A stretch of 52,306 nt of DNA. Origin: Iphinoe sp. HA4291-MV1 (GTDB lineage: Bacteria; Cyanobacteriota; Cyanobacteriia; Cyanobacteriales; Nostocaceae). The notes below the pieces were generated by a model, which was given only the letters and a program-made list of their open reading frames with translations, did no database searches and was not told the origin of the DNA. The stretch is from assembly GCA_019359415.1 (NCBI GenBank), contig JAHHHH010000052.1, positions 1 to 52,306 of the forward strand, in the 5' to 3' direction. Below are positions 45,099-52,306 of this stretch, piece after piece. Every line of letters starts with the position of its first letter. The stretch's first letter is position 1. A program made the position numbers and the translations under genes.

Positions 45099-47036
45099 AT
45101 GATTGATATGAGTCTTATTATCCTACAATCTGTTACAAAAGATTTTGGCATTAAGGAAATATTGAAAGATGCCAGCTTTAGCTTAGATGCTGCGGATAAA
45201 GTTGGCTTAATTGGTACTAACGGTTCTGGTAAGTCAACGCTATTAAAAATGATTGCGGGACTAGAACCGATTGATAATGGTCAAATTTTAGCAAATTCAG
45301 GAGCTAAAATTGTATACTTGCCACAGCAGCCAGATTTAGATGAAAATCGCACGGTTTTGGAGCAGGTTTTCGCTGACAGTGGCGAACAAATGGAATTAGT
45401 GCGTGAGTATGAGGAAGTTTCTGATAAGTTAGCTCATGCACCGGAAGATAAGCAACTGATGGCACGTCTTTCTTCCGTAATGCAACGCATGGACTCAATT
45501 GGTGCATGGGAATTAGAAACGAATGCTAAAATCATTCTTTCAAAGTTAGGAATTACAGATTTTCATGCTCTTATCGAAACTTTATCTGGTGGTTATCGTA
45601 AGCGCATTGCTTTAGCCACTGCTTTGCTGTCAGAACCAGATTTGTTACTGATGGATGAGCCGACAAACCATCTAGATGCTAATTCTGTTGAGTGGTTGCA
45701 AAGCTATTTAAATCGCTATCGTGGTGCACTCTTCCTCATCACTCACGATCGCTACTTTTTAGATAAGGTTACTAATCGCATTATCGAGATTGACCGAGGT
45801 GACATTTACACTTACGCAGGTAACTATTCATATTACTTGGAAAAGAAAGCACTAGCAGAAGATTCTGCTATTAGCAGTCAACGCAAACATCAAGGTGTAT
45901 TGCGACGTGAGTTAGAATGGCTAAAACGAGGACCAAAAGCTCGTAGTACGAAACAAAAAGCGAGAATTGAGCGCATTGGCGATATGCAGGAAACTGAGTT
46001 TAAACTAGCTCAGGGTAAAGTTGATATTTCTACACCCGGTCGTCGTATCGGTAAAAAAGTTATTGAACTGAAGAATATATCTAAAACTTATGACGGACGT
46101 ACTTTAATTAAGGATTTTACCTACGAGTTTAGTCCAGAAGACCGTATTGGTATTATCGGTAGTAATGGCGCGGGTAAATCTACGTTATTAGATATTATCA
46201 CCGATCGCATTCATCCAGATTCAGGAAGTGTGGAAATTGGTACTACCATTCACATTGGTTATTTTGACCAACATTCTGAGGCATTACAATCGGCGTTGAA
46301 CGAAAATCAGCGAGTGATTGACTACATTAAAGAAGAAGGAGAATTTGTCAAAATTGCCGATGGAACTAGAATTACAGCATCCCAAATGTTGGAGCGTTTT
46401 CTATTTCCTGGTAACCAACAATATGCCCCAATTCATAAACTATCTGGTGGTGAAAAACGGCGGTTGTTTCTGTTGCGTGTTCTGATGAGTGCACCAAATG
46501 TTGTCATATTAGATGAACCGACGAATGATTTAGATGTGCAGACACTGGCAGTGCTAGAGGAATATTTAGAAGATTTTTCTGGTTGTGTTATTGCCGTTTC
46601 TCATGATCGCTACTTTCTAGATCGCACTGTAGATACAATTTTTACCTTTGAAGGGAGTGGGAGTATTCGACAATATCCAGGCAATTATTCAGTGTATCTA
46701 GATTATAAGCAAGCAGAAGAAGCACAACAGCAACAGACAACCAATACCAAAGAAAAACAAAAAAATATAGAGACATTACATACAATATCTCCCAAAGAAA
46801 CCGAAACTAAAAAGCGGCGTAGGTTATCTAATTGGGAAAAGCGAGAATTTGAGCAGTTGGAAGATAAAATTGCCCATATGGAAGCCGAAAAAACAGAAAC
46901 AGAAAAAGCAATGACGAATGTTTCTCCCGGTAACTACACTCAAGTGCAAAAACTCTATGAACAGGTGGAAGCGCTGAAGCAAGCGATTGATGAGGCAACT
47001 GAGCGTTGGTTAGAATTGGCTGAGATTGAATCTTAA
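45099..47036 (+). CDS. ABC-F family ATPase
   Basis: The protein has 645 residues from ATG 45099; ATG 45108 (MSLIILQS) is equally good. Two ATPase modules (GTNGSGKSTLL, LSGGYRKRIALA, LLLMDEPTNHLD; GSNGAGKSTLL, LSGGEKRRLFLL, VVILDEPTNDLD) lack membrane helices. A linker with LEWLKRGPKARSTKQKARIE joins them, and a C-terminal coiled coil (about 575-645) with KRRRLSNWEKREFEQLE follows. ABC-F proteins bind ribosomes and help stalled ones; the C-terminal coiled coil resembles the Uup group. No antibiotic-resistance claim is made. Confidence 0.94.
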   Translation: MIDMSLIILQSVTKDFGIKEILKDASFSLDAADKVGLIGTNGSGKSTLLKMIAGLEPIDNGQILANSGAKIVYLPQQPDLDENRTVLEQVFADSGEQMELVREYEEVSDKLAHAPEDKQLMARLSSVMQRMDSIGAWELETNAKIILSKLGITDFHALIETLSGGYRKRIALATALLSEPDLLLMDEPTNHLDANSVEWLQSYLNRYRGALFLITHDRYFLDKVTNRIIEIDRGDIYTYAGNYSYYLEKKALAEDSAISSQRKHQGVLRRELEWLKRGPKARSTKQKARIERIGDMQETEFKLAQGKVDISTPGRRIGKKVIELKNISKTYDGRTLIKDFTYEFSPEDRIGIIGSNGAGKSTLLDIITDRIHPDSGSVEIGTTIHIGYFDQHSEALQSALNENQRVIDYIKEEGEFVKIADGTRITASQMLERFLFPGNQQYAPIHKLSGGEKRRLFLLRVLMSAPNVVILDEPTNDLDVQTLAVLEEYLEDFSGCVIAVSHDRYFLDRTVDTIFTFEGSGSIRQYPGNYSVYLDYKQAEEAQQQQTTNTKEKQKNIETLHTISPKETETKKRRRLSNWEKREFEQLEDKIAHMEAEKTETEKAMTNVSPGNYTQVQKLYEQVEALKQAIDEATERWLELAEIES

Positions 47037-47175
47037 TCTATCAGTGATAGGTTAAGGTCATCAACCATTTGTCAATAAGTAATAATGCTTAAAACTGCAG
47101 CCTCTCATAGAGAAGAGAAGATTTAGTGGTCAACAAGACAATGGCGGCGGGTCTGAATCCCCCACTGAAAGATTG

Positions 47176-47213
47176 CTGACTCCTGAATCAGGACTTGCTG
47201 AATTCTTCTTCAA
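47176..47213 (-). repeat. 38-bp dispersed repeat, copy B
   Basis: Exact reverse complement of 1388-1425. It sits in a 432-base intergenic region (47037-47468) before the RRM gene, with GATTTAGTGGTCAAC at about 47128 corresponding to the second hairpin of copy A. The rest of this region holds no gene; the RRM promoter and a long leader probably lie at 47360-47468. Confidence 0.7.
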
Positions 47214-47468
47214 TTCAAGGCAAATGCTTAAGAGTATGGCTCCAAGTTGTGCCATCATCCATACTTAGCTATCAATTGCTTACATGACTTTATATAACGC
47301 TTTTTCCAACTTCCCCCCTAAAAGTTGACTGCTATGTCATAATGGGAGATGAGAGTTAATTCGGTGACCTCGTTTGTTTTTAGTATTGACAAGCTTTTTG
47401 TTATTGGTATTTGCAGACTTTTCTCCGAAACTTAAATCTCTACATACTTATAATTTCGGAGACAGTAT

Positions 47469-47771
47469 ATGTCAGTTTATGTAGGCAATCTTTCCTACGA
47501 AGTTACAGAAGATAGCTTGAATACTGTATTTGCAGAATATGGTACTGTCAAGCGGGTTCAGCTACCTACTGACTCTGAAACAGGTCGTGTGCGCGGCTTT
47601 GGTTTTGTGGAAATGGGTACAGAAGCAGAAGAAACAGCTGCCATTGAAGCTCTTAATGGTGCTGAGTGGATGGGACGTGAGCTCAAAGTAAATAAAGCTA
47701 GACCTAGAGAAGAAAGAGGCTCGTTTGGTGGTAACCGCAGTAATTACGGCGGCGGACGTAACCGTTATTAA
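47469..47771 (+). CDS. RRM-type RNA-binding protein (Rbp)
   Basis: The 100-residue protein is one RNA-recognition motif with a short Gly/Asn/Arg tail. RNP2 is VYVGNL (3-8) and RNP1 is RGFGFVEM (43-50); the tail is SFGGNRSNYGGGRNRY. Cyanobacterial Rbp proteins bind mRNA, are often cold-induced and can guide mRNAs to the thylakoid. A long AT-rich leader (from about 47370) and a terminator after the stop make it a single-gene transcript. Cold control is inferred from the family. Confidence 0.95.
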   Translation: MSVYVGNLSYEVTEDSLNTVFAEYGTVKRVQLPTDSETGRVRGFGFVEMGTEAEETAAIEALNGAEWMGRELKVNKARPREERGSFGGNRSNYGGGRNRY

Positions 47772-47834
47772 GCTTTATAGATTTAACTCTTTGAGCTAAT
47801 CTGTTAGTCCAGCAAATTAATTTGATCTGTTAAC

Positions 47835-47863
47835 GGCTCAGGCATTTCTGCTTGAGCCTTTTT
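47835..47863 (+). terminator. Rho-independent terminator after the RRM gene
   Basis: GGCTCAGGCA-TTTC-TGCTTGAGCC, a 10-bp stem with one G-T pair, followed by TTTTT. Confidence 0.85.
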
Positions 47864-47988
47864 GACACAAAATTTGGACTGCGAACGAAAATGTAAGCTT
47901 GAGAAGCCAAAACTGACAATTGGGCAATACACCACGAAATGCTCAATTTGGACACAAACTGCGAGGAAGATGTTAATTGGCTCACTAA

Positions 47989-48192
47989 TTATTTGATGTT
48001 TTCGCCAAAGTCAGATGCTCTGTTGTTTGCTTCCTTAACTGCGGCATTCAGTGCTTGGTGCGCTGTTTCATAACAACCAAACAAGCATGAGTCAAAGTCG
48101 GCAATGGGGAATAGGTTGCGCTCTAATATGTTATCGATAGCAATAGCGTAAGAATAATTCCCTTTAGCTAAAGGATGGGAAGACCGGCTCAA
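47989..48192 (-). CDS. Short hypothetical protein, possibly truncated
   Basis: The 67-residue frame reads KGNYSYAIAIDNILERNLFP and IADFDSCLFGCYETAHQALN before a charged end. Its composition is protein-like, but there is no clear ribosome site, and the first residues (MSRSSHPLA) may not be original. It could be the C-terminal end of a longer lost gene. Family unknown. Confidence 0.4.
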   Translation of the reverse strand: MSRSSHPLAKGNYSYAIAIDNILERNLFPIADFDSCLFGCYETAHQALNAAVKEANNRASDFGENIK

Positions 48193-48248
48193 CCCCTAAA
48201 ATATTTACTAGGCGATCTAACATTCAAGTTGTATTAAATTTTGTGTTG

Positions 48249-49089
48249 ATGACTTTGACTTGCAAACAACTTCTACAAAACCATGCTCAAGCTTGGCACG
48301 AAGCAACTGTGCATCCCTTCCTTGAGCAGTGTAAATTAGGAACAATTCATCCTCGGCAATTTAACACATGGCTTGTGCAAGATTATCTGTTCGTTATCGA
48401 TTTGACACGGATGGTGGGACGATTACTGGCGATCGCACCTTCACACCATTTTCAGTAGACCGAAAAGATTTCTAGAAGGCTTACCATTGGGGCATTCTGG
48501 CGGATTGTATACAATCCGCCAGAATGCCCGTATCATCTGCGTTTTGAGCAATAGGGTTGTAGATGAGTTCTCCTGCTAAGGTAAGCGATCGCTCGACCCT
48601 GTGCCCAAAACATCGCCCCAAACCCTCATTCTTGCGTTGACTGACAAAAGTTTTCGGTCTACTGATTTTGATATTATACTGGCAGGACTAGCAGCACTTA
48701 AAGATGAACTCAATTGGTTTAAGGAAAAAGCAGCCCAACGACAGCTTAATCTTGATGTAGCAAAACAACAAACCTGTATAGAATACTGTGAATATATGCA
48801 TAGCCTTGTTGCAATGCCTTATCCAGTTCAAGCAACTGCATTTTGGGCAATTGAATTGGCATACAATCAAGGTTGGCAATTGCCTGGAGTCATGCCTAAA
48901 CTATACACTGAATTTGCAGACAAATGGGGAAATGCAGGTTTTACTGAATATGTAAAACTTTTAGAACATCAAGCTGATGAGGTATTGCAAACTGCTTCAG
49001 AAACTATTTCCCAGCAAGCGGAAGAAGCTTTTTTAAGGGTAGCAAAATTTGAGAAAGATTTTTGGCAGATGGCTTTTCATGCAGCATAG
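48249..49089 (+). pseudogene. tenA: TenA-family gene split by a MITE
   Basis: The first part (ATG 48249; CKQLLQNHAQAWHEATVHPF, WLVQDYLFVIDL) ends at the MITE, and the second resumes at 48668 (DIILAGLAALKDELNWFKEK, AMPYPVQATAFWAIELAYNQ) to the stop at 49089. Removing the 212-bp element and one ATTTT duplication joins APSHHF to DIILAG in frame, giving a complete protein of about 207 residues. TenA proteins recycle thiamine pyrimidine. This sequence seems closer to the TenA_E group than to the Cys-dependent TenA_C group, an inference. In this state the gene cannot make a normal product. Confidence 0.88.
48453..48664. mobile_element. 212-bp MITE, copy 2, inside tenA
   Basis: The sequence reads identical to 9711-9922, including CAGTAGACCGAAAA/TTTTCGGTCTACTG ends and the 40-bp central palindrome. 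The target duplication is ATTTT (48448-48452, 48665-48669). Total gain of 217 bp shifts the tenA frame by one base and brings in a stop. Confidence 0.93.
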
Positions 49090-49117
49090 TAGAAAATAAA
49101 GCTACATTTACTATTTT

Positions 49118-49708
49118 CTACGGCTCATATTTCACAATTCCCTGTCGTGACAATATAGAATCTACACAATCAACATTCCCTGTCCAGTTTTTACAGGGTT
49201 CTCTCACTTCTGAAAGACCTTCGACAATGCGAACACGAAAGCCATATTCTGTTGGATAAACCTTATATAAAAGCGGTTTCTGATGACGCTTAGCAAAAAG
49301 CGCAGCTGCTAGGACTGGTGTTGTACAAATCATTGCTTTCTTATCTGGAGGTATATAATAATCTATAAAAAAATCACGATCCTGAGAATCACGAGTCCAG
49401 CCTCTACCGACTTCAGTTGTCGCCCAAAATAGACATCTAAAATCAGGTCTTATATCAGAACCTATCCGCCTTTGTATATCAACTTTAGGAATGGCATGAG
49501 GATTTTCTACCTGTGTTTTGCTTTGAGCTTCTAAGTACTTAAGTGCAAAATCAATTTCTACAAATTTGACTCTAATAATTTTAGTGAAGAAGCAGGTCAA
49601 AAACAGTGAAATCATCCCAAACAATATTGTTATTGTGAGTATACGACCTTTCATTTTAAACGGTATAGTCACTTTTCTCATGATAGTGTTGATATCAAAG
49701 GTTGTCAC
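49118..49708 (-). CDS. Hypothetical membrane-anchored protein
   Basis: The protein has up to 196 residues. A membrane helix (ILTITILFGMISLFLTCFF, about 23-41) follows a basic start, leaving a soluble domain with RCLFWATTEVGRGWTRDSQD, IDYYIPPDKKAMICTTPVLA and a C-terminal pair of Cys around KNWTGNVDC. Several internal Met codons make the start uncertain. No family was recognised. Confidence 0.55.
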   Translation of the reverse strand: MTTFDINTIMRKVTIPFKMKGRILTITILFGMISLFLTCFFTKIIRVKFVEIDFALKYLEAQSKTQVENPHAIPKVDIQRRIGSDIRPDFRCLFWATTEVGRGWTRDSQDRDFFIDYYIPPDKKAMICTTPVLAAALFAKRHQKPLLYKVYPTEYGFRVRIVEGLSEVREPCKNWTGNVDCVDSILSRQGIVKYEP

Positions 49709-49752
49709 TATAACACTAAACTCAAACTACCATAACTGGTCTGTGTCTATCA

Positions 49753-49920
49753 CAAACTGGGGTTTTCAAAATCTGCTTGCGAAACGTCGTAACCGCCTAA
49801 TTCATCAATGTATTCGAGAATAGAAGTGCCAAATTCATCGAAAGATACTTGGTCTTTGAGCAGAAGGTTTGCTAACCCACCAGCACCTCTCAGATGTGCC
49901 CCCGCTAGAATGCTAGAAAG
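49753..49920 (-). pseudogene. C-terminal remnant with HLRGAGGLANLL motif
   Basis: Leftward reading gives LAGAHLRGAGGLANLLLKDQ and SFDEFGTSILEYIDELGGYD before the stop. This resembles the end of lysozyme-like or peptidoglycan-linked proteins that carry an AGAHxxGxGG block, recalled only loosely. The N-terminal part is missing; upstream residues (MIIIFIDRGVSKTI) look unrelated. It is treated as a fragment. Confidence 0.35.
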
Positions 49921-50147
49921 GGAGATTGTTATTGTTTTTGACACCCCTCTATCAATAAATATGATAATCAATTGCCAAAGGACGATTTTGCCACACAGAC
50001 TAACTCACCCACTGCCAATGCTGTTTGCTTTGGCAAGCTGCTCAACTCTCGCAGTTCATTCGCTCCTGCTAGCTCAACCTTCACAAGCCCCAGTTCTGCC
50101 AAAAAAGCTCCCAGTCTTTCAGACTCCAACCCCAGGGTAAGCGCATT

Positions 50148-50390
50148 TCAAACCCTATTGGTAATCCCTTCAAAACCTTCTCGCAAGCGTTGCTCAAACC
50201 AATCTTTAACTTGTGCATGAAGCGTGGGATGGTTACCTTTAAGCGCTAAGACGTAATCAGCTTTCGCCTTGAAAATTTGAGATGCAATTGCAGTTTGTGC
50301 ACCCATTGCATCAATTGTAATAATACATCCGGCAATATCTAATAACTCTAATAAGGCGGGAATTGCGGTAATTTCGTTGTGACGTGTACT
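50148..50390 (-). pseudogene. ISAs1-family transposase fragment
   Basis: The frame reads RHNEITAIPALLELLDIAGC, IITIDAMGAQTAIASQIFKA, then DYVLALKGNHPTLHAQVKDW and ends at TGA 50148-50150. NEITAIP...L and IDAMGxQ followed by YVLALKGN are the central block of ISAs1 (DDE) transposases. About 80 residues survive out of roughly 370, so it is dead. No terminal repeats were found near it. Confidence 0.8.
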
Positions 50391-50503
50391 AAGAGCAAGT
50401 TAACATTGGGCGATCGCGTTGCTGATACGGTTGCAGAAAATGTTGGCTCTTGGAGATTTATCATTATCCAAAGCATTCTGCTTTTGTTGTGGATTATTCT
50501 TAA
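50391..50503 (+). pseudogene. N-terminal piece of a split DUF1003 gene
   Basis: The frame reads KLTLGDRVADTVAENVGSWRFIIIQSILLLLWIILN-like sequence, the first membrane helix region of DUF1003 proteins (GDRVAD...GSW.FII). It breaks off at an inverted-repeat element at 50504. The true start lies before 50391, where a transposase fragment now sits. Confidence 0.65.
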
Positions 50504-50679
50504 CCCATATTCCGCACTTCAAAATGTATTATCTTGATTTTCAAGAATTATTTCTAATAATGCTCAAAGTATTAAGTATTAATATTGAAAATCATTGATA
50601 ATTCGTGCTGTTTATTTAACCATTGTTAGCCAGATTTTGGAAATCTACGCGTATTACACGATGAAGTGCGGAAAGTGGG
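50504..50679. mobile_element. 176-bp element with TTCCGCACTTCA ends inside DUF1003
   Basis: CCCATATTCCGCACTTCA (50504-50521) matches the complement of TGAAGTGCGGAAAGTGGG (50662-50679) with two mismatches. The interior is AT-rich and non-coding. It begins exactly where the DUF1003 frame ends. No convincing target duplication was seen. Confidence 0.6.
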
Positions 50680-50811
50680 TTTTACCACTATAAAATAGCG
50701 CAAAAATCTTAGTAAAAATTAACATATTAACTTGTGATTTTTTCCTGATTGTCAATCAGTAACTTTCTCAAAACCTGATTCTTACGTTGAAACTGGCTAA
50801 GATTTGAAGTT

Positions 50812-50846
50812 GGCGATAAGCGGAGCTTAAGCCTTCGGCTATCGCC
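50812..50846. repeat. GGCGATA...TATCGCC palindromic repeat
   Basis: GGCGATAAGCGGAGCTTAAG, then CCTTCGGCTATCGCC, is another interspersed palindrome, in the gap between the two DUF1003 pieces. The remainder of 50680-50888 shows nothing else. Confidence 0.5.
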
Positions 50847-50888
50847 TGCTGAAATCTAGTTTTAGAGCGGTATTGGCATTTTTCGGAG

Positions 50889-51155
50889 ATGTCTAATCAG
50901 CAGACGGACACGGATAGAGAGCGTGCAGAGCATGACTATCAAGTGAATGTAAAAGCAGAACTAGAAGTAGAACTGCTACATGACAAAATGAATCTTCTGC
51001 GGGAGGTAGAAATTGTAGATCTGGTACAAATGCTTAAACAGCAAAGGCTGCAACTTGAAAAATTGGAAGCATTATTACAACAAAAGTTAGATTCATCTAC
51101 AGCTATTGAAAATTCTCTTAATCCATCCCAATCTGATGATAAATCTGATGATTAA
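50889..51155 (+). pseudogene. C-terminal piece of the split DUF1003 gene
   Basis: The 88-residue frame starts MSNQQTDTDRERAEHDYQVN and continues KAELEVELLHDKMNLLREVE. DUF1003 proteins end with a similar block after their second membrane helix (MMSxNRQ...RAExDYQVNxKAE). It is open from the ATG, so a shortened soluble coiled-coil peptide could still be made. The second membrane helix is missing from the window sequence. Confidence 0.65.
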
Positions 51156-51218
51156 GACTTCTGAGTCCTAACTACTTATAACAACCATTGCTAATAGAAA
51201 GACTCAAGCTAAAAGTAG

Positions 51219-51533
51219 CTAACCCATGTAAAGTGCAAGACTGAACGCAGAGACTGCAACTAGGACAGGAATCACAGTACTGAACTCAACCTTCCGTGTT
51301 TTAAAGATTTCTATAAAAGATAGAGGAACAATGATGGGCCATAAAACAGTAGTCATGAGAAGTATCACACAAGACAAAAATTTGTCTTCTGGAGAAGAAC
51401 TAGGATGACGAAAAGAAAATCTTAACCAGTTAATAAAAAAATAACCAGTCATTAGCAGGTAACTAATAGTCAAAGCCAATTGTATCTTGTTCACTGTTGC
51501 TACTCCCTTAGTTATCAAAGAGTCAGAAAACAT
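51219..51533 (-). CDS. Small membrane protein, three predicted helices
   Basis: The 104-residue protein has hydrophobic stretches at about 17-37 (IQLALTISYLLMTGYFFINW), 52-72 (FLSCVILLMTTVLWPIIVPL) and 85-103 (STVIPVLVAVSAFSLALYMG). MNKIQ-type internal starts are possible. I do not recognise the family. It is single, pointing left. Confidence 0.55.
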   Translation of the reverse strand: MFSDSLITKGVATVNKIQLALTISYLLMTGYFFINWLRFSFRHPSSSPEDKFLSCVILLMTTVLWPIIVPLSFIEIFKTRKVEFSTVIPVLVAVSAFSLALYMG

Positions 51534-52034
51534 AACTTCGACTCATTTATTACAAAAAATCAACAGTATAAGCTAGAGGTTTGTAAAGCAACTGTCATAT
51601 TATTAAAGTGGGCACATACAATTCATTTATGATTTAGCTAAATGTTAATATAATCGGAATAATGTATAAATCAGTACATACACTGAATTCATATATTATT
51701 GAATTGAACAGGAATTTTACGGATGTATTTTGGCTATTTTACCCTTGTTCACTCCATAGACTAGGAATTAACTGACTAATCATAACTATTCCTCCCTTCG
51801 TATAGTTTAGATTAAATATTAAAATATGAAAAAATAAAATTCATATATCGTGAGTTCAATTGAAGCAAATTCATACTGTTTTGGAACTATACCAATCGTC
51901 TTGAATATCAAGGCATTTGCATAGATACGGGACACATTCAAGTATAGATTAATTGATTTTATGAATTACAGCAGAATACAGGAGTCAGAACTCAGAACTC
52001 AGAACTCATATCAAGTTCGGATGATTACTTATAA
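51534..52034. other. AT-rich intergenic stretch
   Basis: No gene or strong hairpin. Near its end (about 51984-52008) three tandem AGAACTC units form a heptamer repeat like the one absorbed into mutL. Confidence 0.5.
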
Positions 52035-52306
52035 TTAAGCTGCCCTTGTTTTTGGCCACCAGTGGTAGCAAGTTAGACCAGAGATGAAATCATGCTGTTT
52101 CATCAGTTGTTGACAACGAAGTACCAAAAGCGCTTCTAGTTCATCTAAACAAGTTGGGGAGCTATTGGCTACAATCTCGTTAGTCAGAGGCCACAAGCGT
52201 TCTGCGGGTTGGAGTTCGGGTGAGTAAGCAGGTAAATATATTAAATCGATACCTTCTGGTAAGTCTAAATCATTACTTGTATGCCAACCGGCTTGGTCAA
52301 TAGTTA
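52035..52306 (-). CDS. IS630-family transposase, C-terminal part (runs off window)
   Basis: Leftward frame, open at the window edge: TIDQAGWHTSNDLDLPEGID, LIYLPAYSPELQPAERLWPL, then a helical end to TAA 52035-52037. DQAGWH and YSPELQPAERLW carry the second Asp and third acidic residue region of the IS630/Tc1 DDE-type catalytic triad. Whether the full gene is intact cannot be seen from here. Confidence 0.88.
   Translation of the reverse strand, partial: TIDQAGWHTSNDLDLPEGIDLIYLPAYSPELQPAERLWPLTNEIVANSSPTCLDELEALLVLRCQQLMKQHDFISGLTCYHWWPKTRAA

Noticed and set aside
48601-49089. Taking the downstream half of tenA as a complete 162-residue gene
   Set aside because: Its first 22 residues come from the MITE and the rest is the C-terminal part of TenA.

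Overview
The window looks like chromosomal DNA of a filamentous, probably Nostocales, cyanobacterium. Supporting signs are psaC (photosystem I), ftrV (ferredoxin-thioredoxin reductase), DUF1824, DUF1517 and DUF2993 genes, a glycine-tailed RRM protein, abundant HIP1-type GCGATCGC sites, heptamer tandem repeats and many small palindromic repeats. This assignment is inference from gene content.

Layout. 1-1640: mobile-DNA debris (possible tnpB tail, 3' end of a group II intron with its HNH domain), an unrecognised 164-residue gene and a pair of hairpins. 1641-5663: AAA ATPase, GNAT acetyltransferase, PD-(D/E)XK-type protein, PLP-dependent dehydratase. 5664-6986: decayed DNA with two gene remnants and several palindromes. 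6987-11639: glmS, psaC, a lipoprotein and a DUF1517 gene, with a 212-bp MITE in between. 11764-18229: tyrA, a DhaM-HPr-EI fusion, ridA, a broken gene and mutL. 18345-20542: a secreted acetolactate decarboxylase, a nest of three MITE-like elements and a Cys-less rhodanese. 20605-26931: adenosine-deaminase-like gene, purA-rplY, a kinase, a duplicated membrane protein and a YdcF protein. 27067-33839: ftrV, a structured intergenic RNA candidate, NUDIX, malQ, RodZ-like, RluB-like, DUF2993 and Dps. 34256-41609: AraC regulator, pilQ secretin, SNF2-type helicase plus coiled-coil partner, and a conserved small protein. 41732-47771: ABC exporter, prohibitin-like protein, DUF1824, ABC-F and RRM protein. 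47989-52306: a decaying region with tenA broken by a second copy of the 212-bp MITE, a DUF1003 gene split in two, an ISAs1 transposase fragment and the C-terminus of an IS630-type transposase.

The main signal is the activity of small non-autonomous elements. One 212-bp element occurs in two copies that read as identical, each flanked by its own 5-bp target duplication. One copy splits tenA so that exact excision would restore the reading frame. A diverged relative and at least three other palindromic elements are also present. A second theme is repeat-derived DNA inside genes in frame: acetolactate decarboxylase (between two predicted zinc ligands), pilQ, the DhaM fusion and mutL. No CRISPR array, tRNA or rRNA gene was seen. 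The strongest candidates for undescribed function are the SNF2 helicase/partner pair and the hairpin-rich region upstream of ftrV.
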